DNA of 64,000 nucleotides, taken from positions 620,001-684,000 of the forward strand of contig NZ_JAKGCS010000036.1 of the NCBI RefSeq assembly GCF_021556395.1, read 5' to 3'. Source of the stretch: Acuticoccus kalidii. Its GTDB lineage: Bacteria > Pseudomonadota > Alphaproteobacteria > Rhizobiales > Amorphaceae. Below are positions 42,660 through 51,362 of the stretch, one piece after another (within the stretch, counting starts at the first letter, position 1; the number at the start of each line of letters is the position of its first letter). The translations under genes were made by a program, and so were the position numbers. Under the pieces are notes generated by a model, which did not search any database, had not been told where the DNA came from, and worked only from the letters and a program-made list of their open reading frames with translations.

Positions 42660-43634
42660 TTAGCCGCCGAAGAGCTCGGTGAACTGGAGCTTCATCTCCT
42701 GATCGTCGGCGAGCGCCTTCTTCGGATCGAACTGCATCAGCTTGATTTCGCTGCGCGGCGGGAAGCCGTCGGGGGCGGCGACGTCGGGATGGGCCGGCAG
42801 GTAGCCTTGGCGGGCGGCGAGGGCTTGGCCGTCTTCGGAGAGGAGGAAGTCGACGAAGGCTTTGGCGGCCTCGGGATTGGCGGCGGTCTTCAGGATCGCG
42901 ACCGGCTCGGTGACGTAGGAGACACCCTCGACCGGGAAGACGAAGTCGACCGGCGCGCCCTCTTCGCGGCTGCGGATCGCGAGATAGTCGACGAGGAAGC
43001 CGTAGAGCTTTTCGCCGCCGGCGACGGCCTTATAGACGCCGCCATTGCCGCCTTGGGCGAGCGTGCCCTGGTCGGCGAGGCCTTCATAGAAATCCCAGCC
43101 GAGGTTCGGATCGCCGGTGAGCGTCGCCATCGTGATCGTCGCCGCGCCGGAGGTCAGCGGGGAGGGGATCGCGATCTTGTCCTTCGCTTCGGGCTTCAGG
43201 AGATCCTTGTAGGAGGTCGGGGCCATCCCGGCTTCGGTGTTGTAGACGATGCCGGTGGTGATGAGCTTGGTGGAGAAATAGTGGCCTTCGGGGTCCATCA
43301 GACCGGCCTCGTAGGCGGCGGTATCGGCCTCCGGGTAGGCGAGCAGGCGGTCCTCGGCGACGAGGCCTTCCATCGTCACCGTGTCGGCGATGAGGAGGAC
43401 GTCCGGCTGCGGGCTGTCGGCGGCGAACTCGCTTTCGAGCTTGGCCATCACCTTGGTGGTGCCGTCGCGGAAGAACGCGACCTCGACGTTCGGATAGGCG
43501 GCCTCGAAGGCGTCGATCGTCGCCTGCGCATCGGCGTTCGGCTGCGAGGTGTAGAGCATCAATTTGCCCGACGGCTCGGCGGCCGCGGATCCCGCGACCA
43601 GCGTCGCGGCGGCGGCGATGATGAGGAGACGCAT
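42660..43634 (-). CDS. ABC transporter substrate-binding protein (FbpA/aminoethylphosphonate type)
   Basis: The 324-residue periplasmic protein has a signal peptide (RLLIIAAAATLVAGSAAA) and a type 2 binding fold: GKLMLYTSQPNADAQATIDAF, DVLLIADTVTMEGLVAEDRL and TGIVYNTEAGMAPTSY. It lacks the paired Tyr motif of iron-binding FbpA, so ferric iron is less likely than an organophosphonate, thiamine or sugar-phosphate ligand (inference). The start at 43634 follows GGGAG; an upstream in-frame start would put the signal peptide inside the protein. It is one base from the permease start. Confidence 0.85.
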   Translation of the reverse strand: MRLLIIAAAATLVAGSAAAEPSGKLMLYTSQPNADAQATIDAFEAAYPNVEVAFFRDGTTKVMAKLESEFAADSPQPDVLLIADTVTMEGLVAEDRLLAYPEADTAAYEAGLMDPEGHYFSTKLITTGIVYNTEAGMAPTSYKDLLKPEAKDKIAIPSPLTSGAATITMATLTGDPNLGWDFYEGLADQGTLAQGGNGGVYKAVAGGEKLYGFLVDYLAIRSREEGAPVDFVFPVEGVSYVTEPVAILKTAANPEAAKAFVDFLLSEDGQALAARQGYLPAHPDVAAPDGFPPRSEIKLMQFDPKKALADDQEMKLQFTELFGG

Positions 43635-44142
43635 GGATAACTCCCTTGAAGCGGCGGTCGGCTCTCTCTGACGCGCCTTTGTGACAGTCACATAACAGCC
43701 CACTGAAAGAGCCAGCCCGGTCGCCCGCGCGTGCCCTCCTGGTTCCCGTCCGGTCGCGGCGCGTCGGGCGCGCCGTCTCGTCGTTGAATTCGGCGATTAG
43801 CGTGTGACGGCCCGGCTCGGCAACGCGTCATGGTGCGATCGGGCGCCGCAAGACGGCTTTTCCTCGGGGGCGATGCGTCACGGCGACAAGTGTCGGCGCA
43901 AAGTGGCGGGCGGCGGAGGCAGGCCGGCGATTGACGCGGGCGCCGCGCCTCGCTATGTGACCGGTTCTGCCCAACAGCAGGATTACGCACCCGTGGACAC
44001 GGTGGTCGCTTGCCGCCGCGGTCCTGTCAGTGTTCAGCCATGCGATCGCGTGTGGCGAGGGCACAGAGGAGGGGCGTCTTCAGCCGGTCCGCCGGCATCA
44101 CCCGCGTCCGGGATCCGCCCGGCGCACATTGAAAGACGTGAG
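43635..44142. other. Long intergenic leader before rpsD
   Basis: About 500 nt without a supported gene. It contains a candidate promoter at 43931-43959, so the rpsD transcript may have a leader of roughly 175 nt. Such leaders are known sites of S4 autoregulation in some bacteria, but I see no recognisable S4-binding pseudoknot. The left part must hold the promoter of the binding-protein gene. Confidence 0.4.
43931..43959 (+). promoter_or_regulatory. Candidate promoter of rpsD
   Basis: TTGACG at 43931-43936 and TATGTG at 43954-43959 are 17 nt apart, about 185 nt upstream of the rpsD ATG. Confidence 0.5.
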
Positions 44143-44760
44143 ATGACGAAGCGCCATAGCCAGAAGTACAAAATCGACCGCCGGATGGGCGAAAACATCT
44201 GGGGTCGTCCGAAGAGCCCGATCAACAAGCGCGAATACGGCCCCGGCCAGCACGGCCAGCGCCGCAAGGGCAAGATGAGCGATTTCGGCCTGCAGCTCCG
44301 CGCCAAGCAGAAGCTGAAGGGCTATTATGGCTCGATCTCCGAGAAGCAGTTCCGCGGGATCTATGACGAGGCGACCCGCCGCCGCGGCGACACCTCGGAG
44401 AACCTGATCGGCCTCCTCGAGAGCCGCCTCGACGCGATCATCTATCGCGCGAAGTTCGTGCCGACCGTGTTCGCCGCCCGCCAGTTCGTGAGCCACGGCC
44501 ACATGAAGGTGAACGGCAAGCGCGTGAACGTGCCGAGCTACCGCTGCAAGCCGGGCGACGTGATCGAGATCCGCGAGAAGTCGAAGAATCTCCTCTCCGT
44601 TCTCGAGGCGATCGGCCTCGCCGAGCGCGACGTTCCGGATTATCTCGACGTCGACCACTCGAAGATGACCGCGACGTTTGTGCGGATGCCGTCCCTCGGC
44701 GACGTGCCGTATGCGGCGACGATGGAACCGAACCTCGTCATCGAGTTCTATTCGCGCTGA
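44143..44760 (+). CDS. rpsD: 30S ribosomal protein S4
   Basis: S4 is a primary 16S rRNA binding protein that starts 30S assembly. The 205-residue product is of the alphaproteobacterial type without the N-terminal zinc finger: KRHSQKYKIDRRMGENIWGR, GQHGQRRKGKMSDFGLQL, and the S4 domain (about 95-160) with SRLDAIIYRAKFVPT and RQFVSHGHMKVNGKRVNVPS. The C-terminus NLVIEFYSR is the standard end. The ATG at 44143 follows GAAAGACGTGAG. It is monocistronic, with a strong terminator 35 nt after the stop. Confidence 0.97.
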   Translation: MTKRHSQKYKIDRRMGENIWGRPKSPINKREYGPGQHGQRRKGKMSDFGLQLRAKQKLKGYYGSISEKQFRGIYDEATRRRGDTSENLIGLLESRLDAIIYRAKFVPTVFAARQFVSHGHMKVNGKRVNVPSYRCKPGDVIEIREKSKNLLSVLEAIGLAERDVPDYLDVDHSKMTATFVRMPSLGDVPYAATMEPNLVIEFYSR

Positions 44761-44794
44761 TTTGTGATCCCGCCCGGCTCGGCCGGGCGGACCG

Positions 44795-44835
44795 AAAAAG
44801 AGCGGCGGCCCCACCGGGCGCGCCGCTCTTTTTTT
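44795..44835. terminator. Bidirectional terminator after rpsD
   Basis: GAGCGGCG (44800-44807) pairs with CGCCGCTC (44821-44828), bounded by AAAAA on the left and seven T on the right. It serves rpsD and the converging minus-strand gene. Confidence 0.88.
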
Positions 44836-44878
44836 GTCTTGTGACGGGAAAGCGCCGGCCGAAGCCGGCGCCATCAGG

Positions 44879-45445
44879 TCAGCGCTGTTCGATGTCGATC
44901 GCGTCGAAATAGGTGAGCTCGAAGAGCGAGCCCTTTTCGACGTCGAGCGCCCGCAGCGTGTCGGGATCGGCATAGAGGCCGCGACGCTCGTCGCCCGAGG
45001 GGGCGAGGAAGGTCACGTAGCCGGTTTCCATGTCGACGGACTTGATCGTCGTCGTCACCGTGAGCTGACGCACGAGCACGTTGTCGGGAATGCCGTCGAA
45101 GTCGGACGTGTCGTCCACGAGCACGTAGGTATAGCCGGGGTCGGCGGCCTCGGTGTCCGTCACCTCGATGATGAGGCCCTGCGTGATCGACACGGTCACG
45201 AGCTCGTTCTCGCGCCAGATCGACAGGTCCGCGCCCTCCCCGACGGGAACGGCATACTGGTTGTTGTTCGGCATCTTCACGAGCACCTCGGAGCGAGCCG
45301 GATAGGTGCCCGCCACCTGTGCGTCGATCGAAATCGTTTCGGAATCGGCGAAGACGGTGTCGTATTCATACGTCGCCGCCGAAGCGCTGGTGACGATAAG
45401 CGTGCCGGCCAGGGCCATCGCGCCGAAGAGACCTTTATGAAGCAT
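44879..45445 (-). CDS. Secreted protein of unknown function
   Basis: The 188-residue product has a signal peptide (KGLFGAMALAGTLIVTSASA, cleaved after ASA) and a Thr/Val/Asp-rich beta domain of about 165 residues. Segments such as VEVTDTEAADPGYTYVLVDD-like stretch (here TDTEAADPGYTYVLVDDT) and TLRALDVEKGSLFELTYFDA suggest an all-beta periplasmic protein; I recognise no family. The ATG at 45445 follows AGGAACAAGAGA. The gene ends just after the rpsD terminator. It is isolated, with gatB divergent 290 nt away. The absence of cysteines other than in the upstream untranslated codons means no disulfides. Confidence 0.7.
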   Translation of the reverse strand: MLHKGLFGAMALAGTLIVTSASAATYEYDTVFADSETISIDAQVAGTYPARSEVLVKMPNNNQYAVPVGEGADLSIWRENELVTVSITQGLIIEVTDTEAADPGYTYVLVDDTSDFDGIPDNVLVRQLTVTTTIKSVDMETGYVTFLAPSGDERRGLYADPDTLRALDVEKGSLFELTYFDAIDIEQR

Positions 45446-45735
45446 TCTCTTGTTCCTGTGTGAAACGCAAAGGATCGCGTTCTCATCACACGTATCGCAT
45501 TCGCGGCCAAAGTCGACCGCCGTTTGGGGGCATGTTTCGCCGATCGCGGCGCGCGATTGTCGCGCCTGGGGCCGCAGGCGTATGCATAAAGGCTGGATGG
45601 AATTGTCGCGATGAATGGGGCTGCGTGCCGGCCGCGCGCACCCGCGGCGCTTGATTTCGCACAAGGGGCACGCTTCCTGTTGCGGCGGACCCGCCCTTGG
45701 CACTAGTTGATCTGGCGATGAGTAGGAGCCGAGCG

Positions 45736-47223
45736 ATGAACGAACATGTGCGCGAGCCTAAGCCCGCCAAGCTCATAAAGGGCGCGGTGGACGATTGGGA
45801 AGTCGTGATCGGCATGGAGATCCACGCTCAGGTCCAATCGAACGCCAAGCTGTTTTCCGGCGCCTCCACCGCGTTCGGTGGTGAACCGAACGATCATGTG
45901 AGCCTCGTCGACGCGGCGATGCCCGGTATGCTGCCCGTCATCAACGAGGCGTGCGTCGAGCAGGCGATCCGCACCGGGCTCGGCCTCAAGGCGCAGATCA
46001 ACCTCACCTCGCGGTTCGATCGCAAGAACTACTTCTATCCCGATCTGCCGCAGGGCTATCAGATCTCCCAGTTCGCGCATCCGATCGTGGGCGAGGGCGA
46101 GGTGATCGTCGACATGCTCGACGGGGAGCGCATCGTCGTCGGCATCGAGCGGCTCCATCTGGAGCAGGACGCCGGCAAGTCGCTGCACGACCAGCATGCG
46201 ACGAAGAGCTATGTCGACCTCAACCGCTCCGGCGTCGCGCTGATGGAGATCGTGTCGAAGCCGGACCTGCGCTCGTCGGACGAGGCGCGCGCCTATCTCA
46301 CCAAGATGCGCACGATCCTGCGCTATCTCGGCACGTCGGATGCCGACATGGACAAGGGCAATCTGCGCGCCGACATCAACGTTTCGGTCCGCCGCCCCGG
46401 CGAGCCGCTCGGCACGCGATGCGAGATCAAGAACGTCAACTCGATCCGCTTCGCCGGTCAGGCGATCGAATACGAGGCGCGGCGCCAGATCGGCATCCTC
46501 GAAGACGGCGGCTCGATCGTGCAGGAAACCCGCCTGTTCGACGCCGGCAAAGGCGAGACGCGCTCGATGCGCTCCAAGGAGGAGGCGCACGATTACCGCT
46601 ATTTCCCCGATCCCGACCTTCTGCCCCTCGTCGTCGAGCAGGCGCTCGTCGACCGCATCCGAGAGACCCTGCCGGAGCTCCCGGACGAGAAGCGCGCGCG
46701 CTATGTCGAGAGCCTCGGCCTGTCGCCCTATGACGCGAGCGTCCTGGTGGTCGATGCCGACGCGGCCGATTATTTCGAGAAGGTCGCCGAGGGGCGCGAC
46801 GCGAAGGCGGCGGCCAACTGGGTGATCAACGAGCTGTTCGGCCGCCTCAACAAGGAAGGGCTCGACATCACCGAGAGCCCGATCTCGGCCGATCAGCTCG
46901 GCGGTATCCTCGACCTCCTCGCCGAGAAGGTCATCTCCGGCAAGATCGCCAAGGACGTGTTCGAGATCGTCTGGTCCGAAGGCGGCGACCCGGCGGCGGT
47001 CGTTGAAGCGCGCGGCATGAAGCAGGTGACCGACACCGGCGCGATCGAAGCGGCGGTCGAAGAGGTCATCGCGGCGAACCCCGACAAGGCCGAGCAGGCG
47101 AAGGCGAAGCCGAACCTCGCGGGCTGGTTCGTCGGTCAGGTGATGAAGGCGACCGGCGGCAAGGCGAACCCGCAGGCGGTGCAGCAGATCGTTCGCGCCA
47201 AGCTCGGCATCGAGGACGCCTGA
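45736..47223 (+). CDS. gatB: Asp-tRNA(Asn)/Glu-tRNA(Gln) amidotransferase subunit B
   Basis: GatB is the tRNA-binding kinase subunit of the GatCAB complex that converts Glu-tRNA(Gln), and in some species Asp-tRNA(Asn), to the amidated form. The 495-residue product starts at the ATG 9 nt after AGGAG. It has DWEVVIGMEIHAQVQSNAKL, the catalytic cradle PDLPQGYQISQFAHPI, ADINVSVRRPGEPLGTRCEIKN (in part ADINVSVRRPG) and the YqeY-like C-terminal tail with the NPQAVQQIVRAKLG end. gatC and gatA are not next to it. Length is normal. Confidence 0.97.
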   Translation: MNEHVREPKPAKLIKGAVDDWEVVIGMEIHAQVQSNAKLFSGASTAFGGEPNDHVSLVDAAMPGMLPVINEACVEQAIRTGLGLKAQINLTSRFDRKNYFYPDLPQGYQISQFAHPIVGEGEVIVDMLDGERIVVGIERLHLEQDAGKSLHDQHATKSYVDLNRSGVALMEIVSKPDLRSSDEARAYLTKMRTILRYLGTSDADMDKGNLRADINVSVRRPGEPLGTRCEIKNVNSIRFAGQAIEYEARRQIGILEDGGSIVQETRLFDAGKGETRSMRSKEEAHDYRYFPDPDLLPLVVEQALVDRIRETLPELPDEKRARYVESLGLSPYDASVLVVDADAADYFEKVAEGRDAKAAANWVINELFGRLNKEGLDITESPISADQLGGILDLLAEKVISGKIAKDVFEIVWSEGGDPAAVVEARGMKQVTDTGAIEAAVEEVIAANPDKAEQAKAKPNLAGWFVGQVMKATGGKANPQAVQQIVRAKLGIEDA

Positions 47224-47303
47224 CGGGCTGGCGGCATCGCGGGGCGTTTGCGCTGCGATGCCGACCGAGACGAGCGCGGCCGAGGATCAGGCCGCGGCTC
47301 CGT

Positions 47304-48275
47304 TCAGGCCGAGGTGAGGCGCGGCGCGCCGGTTTCGGCCTGTTGAGCGCCCGCGGCGGCGAGAATATCGGGCAGGACGAGTTTGCCGAAGGCGGCGTTC
47401 ATGTGCGCCCGCTCTTCGTCCTCGTGCTCGACGCCGGCGAGCGTCTGTGAGGCGCGGGCGTAGATCTCCTTCGTCGAAGAGGCGTCGAGCACCGTCTCGT
47501 CCGGCTGAAAGACCGTCGTGAGGCCGCGGGCGTGGAAGCCCTTCTCGATCGCGGCTTTCGTCTCCCGATAGGCCTCGTCCATCGCCGCTTGGTCGCCGAC
47601 ATCCACCGCGATGGCGGTGAGCGGCGCGGCGAGCGTCACGACGGGCTTGCCGCTCGCCTGATGGATCGCCTGGCCGAGGTTCACGCCGGGATCGCGCTTG
47701 ATCAGCATCTCGACGCCCGCCTCGATATAGGCGCGGGAGAAATGCCCCGTCGTCCGCCATTCGTAGAACGCTTTGAGGATGTGCGAGGTGCGCAGCGTGC
47801 CGACCACGACGAAGCTGTCGAAGGCATCATAGGCGATCGCATCCGTCAGCGGATCCCACATCGGACGCAGGTGTCGCGGGCTGAGAAGCAGCTTCTCGTA
47901 GTCGACGAAAATGCCGTCCGCGTCGGCCTCGATCGCCGCGAACTCGCGGCCCGCAAGGCCCTGGAAGTGCACGAAGAGGCGCGGATCGATCGTCGTCTCG
48001 TCGGCGGCGAGCTTGTAGGCCACCATGTGGCTCGACCCGATGACGCAGATCCGGTGCCGTCCATCGGCGGCCGGGGTCGCAAGCATTGTCTTTGCCGGGC
48101 GGGACGCCTTCTTGGCGTTTGCCTGGGCCCGCCGGGCTTCACGGGCGGCACGGGCTTCTTTGGCATCCGGCGTCGCGTCGCGCTTGCCTTTGGCTGGCGC
48201 TGTGGGGGGCGACTTGCGGGAGAAAAGGCGCAGCCAATTGCGCGCCTTTCCGCCACGGCCTCGTTCGGAACTCAT
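47304..48275 (-). CDS. Uncharacterised protein with a GSSH SGNH-like motif
   Basis: The 323-residue product starts with a basic, Lys/Ala-rich segment (about 1-60, GRGGKARNWLRLFSRK then KEARAAREARRAQANAKK), followed by RHRICVIGSSHMVAYKLA, a beta strand and a GxSH motif at the place of the nucleophile loop of SGNH hydrolases. Further weakly conserved features are DSFVVVGTLRTSHILKAFY and GVNLGQAIHQASGKPV. No family is recognised firmly. The ATG overlaps the stop of the GSCFA gene (ATGA), so the two are coupled, and a role in the same surface modification is likely. Confidence 0.65.
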   Translation of the reverse strand: MSSERGRGGKARNWLRLFSRKSPPTAPAKGKRDATPDAKEARAAREARRAQANAKKASRPAKTMLATPAADGRHRICVIGSSHMVAYKLAADETTIDPRLFVHFQGLAGREFAAIEADADGIFVDYEKLLLSPRHLRPMWDPLTDAIAYDAFDSFVVVGTLRTSHILKAFYEWRTTGHFSRAYIEAGVEMLIKRDPGVNLGQAIHQASGKPVVTLAAPLTAIAVDVGDQAAMDEAYRETKAAIEKGFHARGLTTVFQPDETVLDASSTKEIYARASQTLAGVEHEDEERAHMNAAFGKLVLPDILAAAGAQQAETGAPRLTSA

Positions 48276-49330
48276 CGAGCGGCGGCACCTTCCAACATGA
48301 CTTCTTCACACACGAGATCGTCGTTCTCGGCCTCGGTGACGGTGCGGCGGCGCGGCGCGTCGTCTCCGTCCGTTTCGTCCGCGGCGCCGTGCGCCTTGAA
48401 GAAATGGGACATCACGAACGCGACCCCTTCCTTCGTCACCGTGCGCAGGTTCCCATCATAGAACATCGCCTTGAAGGGCGGTTGAATGATGAACTCGAAG
48501 CTCGGAAAATAATCCACGAAGTCGTGCTCTTCGCTGAGCGTCGCGGCGAGGGTCCGCAGGAGCGACTTCGAGCGCGTGTTCGCGGTGAGGACGTGCTCGC
48601 CCGTCGCGGTCGCGGTCAGCGGGACTGGGGAGACGGTGAAGAGGATCTTCATCGCCGGGTTGAAGCTGCGCAGGATCTCGACCGCCTCGGTCATGTCCCG
48701 GTGACATTCGAGGAAGGTGTAGTTGCGGAAAACGTGCTTGTCCGGATCGAAGGTGCCGCCGGCGGTGCCGGGACACATCGGATAGACGACGCCGCTTTCC
48801 TTGTTCTCCCAGGCCTCGGTGAGGCCGAAGGTGAAAATGAAGAGATCGATCGACGGCAGCGATTCGCGCATGCGGGCGATCATGCCGTTGCGCGAGGCGA
48901 GCATCTCCTCATCGCTCGCGAAGCCGTCCGGCTCGATCGCGGGGCGGAACGGGTCGACGCTCCCCTCGCGATTCGTCCACGCTTCGTCCGGCGCCTCGTC
49001 GCGCCCGCAGGCCCAGCGCAGCCATTGGAGAAGGAGGCGGGGCGTATAGATGTTGCCCGTGCGGAACGAGAAGACGCCATAATTGTAGGCGCGGCTCAAT
49101 TGCGCGGGGAAATGGGTGAAGGGCGTTTCGGCCTCGAACCATTGATAGCCGCGGGTCACGAACTGGCGCCCGATATGCTGCGAAAAGCAGGATCCTTGCG
49201 TCACGACGCGCATCGACTTGTCGACCGGGAATTTCGGCCGATAGACGTCGCTGATCGCAGTGGGCTCCACCTCGGAGACGGATGGACGCCAAAATGCCCG
49301 CTCGGGCAGGCTCTGATAGGGGTTCTTCAA
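48272..49330 (-). CDS. GSCFA domain protein (SGNH-like)
   Basis: The 352-residue product matches the GSCFA family: VVTQGSCFSQHIGRQF near residue 45 carries the G-S-C-F that names the family, followed by YNYGVFSFRTGNIYTPRLLLQW, IDLFIFTFGLTEAW and ILFTVSPVPLTATATGEHVL (in part TVSPVPLTAT). The family is thought to be an SGNH-type esterase, with Ser, Gly, Asn and His blocks. A start at 49330 with AAGAACCCC was accepted. It is followed by a gene that overlaps by 4 nt and contains a similar nucleophile motif. Substrate unknown, probably an acylated cell-surface glycan (inference). Confidence 0.85.
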   Translation of the reverse strand: MKNPYQSLPERAFWRPSVSEVEPTAISDVYRPKFPVDKSMRVVTQGSCFSQHIGRQFVTRGYQWFEAETPFTHFPAQLSRAYNYGVFSFRTGNIYTPRLLLQWLRWACGRDEAPDEAWTNREGSVDPFRPAIEPDGFASDEEMLASRNGMIARMRESLPSIDLFIFTFGLTEAWENKESGVVYPMCPGTAGGTFDPDKHVFRNYTFLECHRDMTEAVEILRSFNPAMKILFTVSPVPLTATATGEHVLTANTRSKSLLRTLAATLSEEHDFVDYFPSFEFIIQPPFKAMFYDGNLRTVTKEGVAFVMSHFFKAHGAADETDGDDAPRRRTVTEAENDDLVCEEVMLEGAAAR

Positions 49331-49660
49331 GGCTTCATCCCTGCTGTGTCTCAGGATGATCGAATGCGACTCGCGCCGCGACGACGCAACATTATCCGAT
49401 ATACGAGGACCATACGCGACAAAAACCCCGTGAGGGGCAACGCTGGTTCCGTCTCTCGTTCCATGGTGGCGCGCGGACTTCGCAACGTCGCTCGATCGTG
49501 TCGAATTTGACGCGTCGGCCGGTTGCGGTGAAGCCTACACCCCATGGGGCGGGTGAGCCACAGCTTAGCATGGAGCGACGCGCCCCGGCGTCTATAGTTC
49601 GGCAGAAACGAAGCCGGCGCCGCGACGCGCCCGGCATTGAGCGGCGAGGAGGAAGGGCGG
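49331..49660. other. Divergent intergenic stretch with no gene seen
   Basis: Between the GSCFA gene and isovaleryl-CoA dehydrogenase, overlapping frames on both strands show no family features. The promoters of both units must lie here; I could not fix a clear -35/-10 pair. Confidence 0.4.
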
Positions 49661-50830
49661 ATGCGCAACGATATCGGTGGGTTCGATTTCGGCCTCGGCG
49701 AGGATCTCGACATGTTGCGCGACCAGGTGCGCGCCTTCTCGGCCGACCGCATCGCCCCGATCGCCGAGGAGACCGATCGCGAAAACCGCTTTCCCCGCCA
49801 TCTCTGGCCCGAGATGGGGGCGCTCGGCCTTCACGGGATCACCGTGCCGGAGGAACATGGCGGCGCGGGGCTCGGCTATCTCGCCCATTGCGTGGCGATG
49901 GAGGAGGTCTCGCGCGCGTCCGCCTCGGTGGGGCTGTCTTATGGCGCGCACTCCAACCTTTGCATCAACCAGATCTCGCGCAACGGCAACGAGGCGCAGA
50001 AGGCGCGCTATCTGCCGAAGCTGATCTCCGGCGAGCATGTCGGCGCGCTCGCGATGAGCGAGCCGGGCTCGGGCTCGGATGTCGTCTCGATGCGCACGCG
50101 CGCCGACAAGAAAGGCGACCGCTACGTTCTCAACGGAACGAAATTCTGGATCACCAACGGGCCCGAGGCGGAAACTCTCGTCGTCTACGCGAAGACGGAC
50201 CCGGACGCGGGGCCGCGCGGCATCACCGCCTTCCTGATCGAGAAGGGGATGCCGGGATTTTCCACCGCGCAGAAGCTCGACAAGCTCGGGATGCGGGGGT
50301 CGGACACCTGCGAATTGATCTTCGAGGATTGCGAGGTGCCGGAGGAGAACGTCCTCGGCACGGTGGGGCGGGGCGTCAACGTGTTGATGTCGGGTCTCGA
50401 TTATGAGCGGGTGGTGCTTGCGGCGGGGCCGCTCGGCATCATGCAGGCCGCGCTCGACGTGGTGCTGCCCTATGTCCATGAGCGCAAGCAGTTCGGCCAG
50501 CCGATCGGCTCCTTCCAGCTCATGCAGGGCAAGGTCGCCGACATGTATGTCACGATGAACGCCTGCAAGGCTTACGTCTATTCCGTGGCGCGCGCCTGCG
50601 ATGACGGGCGCACGACGCGCGAGGACGCGGCCGGCGCGATCCTTTATGCCGCCGAGAAGGCGACGGCGGTGGCGCTCGACGCGATCCAGGCGCTCGGCGG
50701 CAACGGCTATATCAACGACTATCCGACCGGCCGCCTCCTGCGCGACGCGAAGCTCTACGAGATCGGGGCCGGAACGAGCGAAATCCGGCGGATGCTGATC
50801 GGACGTGAGTTGTTCGAGAAGAGCGCCTGA
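49661..50830 (+). CDS. ivd: Isovaleryl-CoA dehydrogenase (acyl-CoA dehydrogenase family)
   Basis: FAD-dependent enzyme of leucine degradation, converting isovaleryl-CoA to 3-methylcrotonyl-CoA. The 389-residue product, from the ATG at 49661 after GAGGAGGAAG, has the FAD-binding ALAMSEPGSGSDV, TKFWITNGP and YLPKLISGEHVG segments. The catalytic base is Glu249 in LMSGLDYERVVLAAGPLG, the position typical of isovaleryl-CoA dehydrogenases rather than of straight-chain enzymes. The C-terminus QALGGNGYINDYPTGRLLRDAKLYEIGAGTSEI (in part GGNGYINDYPTGR) is standard. The other leucine genes (mccA, mccB) are not adjacent. Confidence 0.92.
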   Translation: MRNDIGGFDFGLGEDLDMLRDQVRAFSADRIAPIAEETDRENRFPRHLWPEMGALGLHGITVPEEHGGAGLGYLAHCVAMEEVSRASASVGLSYGAHSNLCINQISRNGNEAQKARYLPKLISGEHVGALAMSEPGSGSDVVSMRTRADKKGDRYVLNGTKFWITNGPEAETLVVYAKTDPDAGPRGITAFLIEKGMPGFSTAQKLDKLGMRGSDTCELIFEDCEVPEENVLGTVGRGVNVLMSGLDYERVVLAAGPLGIMQAALDVVLPYVHERKQFGQPIGSFQLMQGKVADMYVTMNACKAYVYSVARACDDGRTTREDAAGAILYAAEKATAVALDAIQALGGNGYINDYPTGRLLRDAKLYEIGAGTSEIRRMLIGRELFEKSA

Positions 50831-50837
50831 GCGCTCG

Positions 50838-51362
50838 ATGCGGCGGATCGTGATTTCCGGCGCGTCCGGGGGCGGCAAGTCGACCCTGCTCGCCGAGCTT
50901 TCGCGCCGCGGCTATGGCGTGATGGAGGAGCCCGGCCGCGCCGTGGTGCGCGAGGAGACGGCGCGCGGCGGGACGGGGCTGCCGACGGTGGACCTTCCCC
51001 GTTTCGCCGAGCTTGCGGGCCTGCGCGCGCTGGCGCTCCATAAAGCGGCGGGCGAGGGTGTGACCTTTTTCGACCGCTCGGTGGTGGACGCGGTCGCGGT
51101 GTTCTTGCGTCTCGGTCTGCCGCTGCCCGAGGGGCTGACGGGGGCGCTCGACCGGGTGCGGTATGACCCTCTCGTCTTCATGACGCCGCCTTGGAAGGCG
51201 ATCTATCGCACCGATGCGGAGCGGCTTCATGGCTTCGAGGCCGCGCGGGCGGAGTATGAGCACCTTCTCGCGCTCTACCCCGAAGCCGGGTACGCGGTGC
51301 GCCTCTTGCCGATGGTGGATGTCGCGGCGCGGGCCGATTTCATCGAGGCGGCGATCCGTTGA
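50838..51362 (+). CDS. Small P-loop ATPase (NadR/TTD14-like)
   Basis: The 174-residue product starts 7 nt after ivd. It has a Walker A GASGGGKST at residues 8-16, RGYGVMEEPGRAVVREE and the FFDRSVVDAVAVFLRLG segment, a D-R pattern seen in the AAA_28 (NadR/TTD14-like) ATPases of uncharacterised function. No second domain is present. The last 23 nt overlap the end of the minus-strand glycosyltransferase. It may be co-transcribed with ivd but no pathway link is obvious. A kinase function is possible by analogy to the ribosylnicotinamide kinase domain of NadR. Confidence 0.75.
   Translation: MRRIVISGASGGGKSTLLAELSRRGYGVMEEPGRAVVREETARGGTGLPTVDLPRFAELAGLRALALHKAAGEGVTFFDRSVVDAVAVFLRLGLPLPEGLTGALDRVRYDPLVFMTPPWKAIYRTDAERLHGFEAARAEYEHLLALYPEAGYAVRLLPMVDVAARADFIEAAIR

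Noticed and set aside
40487..42682. A 731-codon plus-strand frame opposite the permease
   Set aside because: Extreme Arg/Glu/Asp composition without domains, opposite two clear permease domains.
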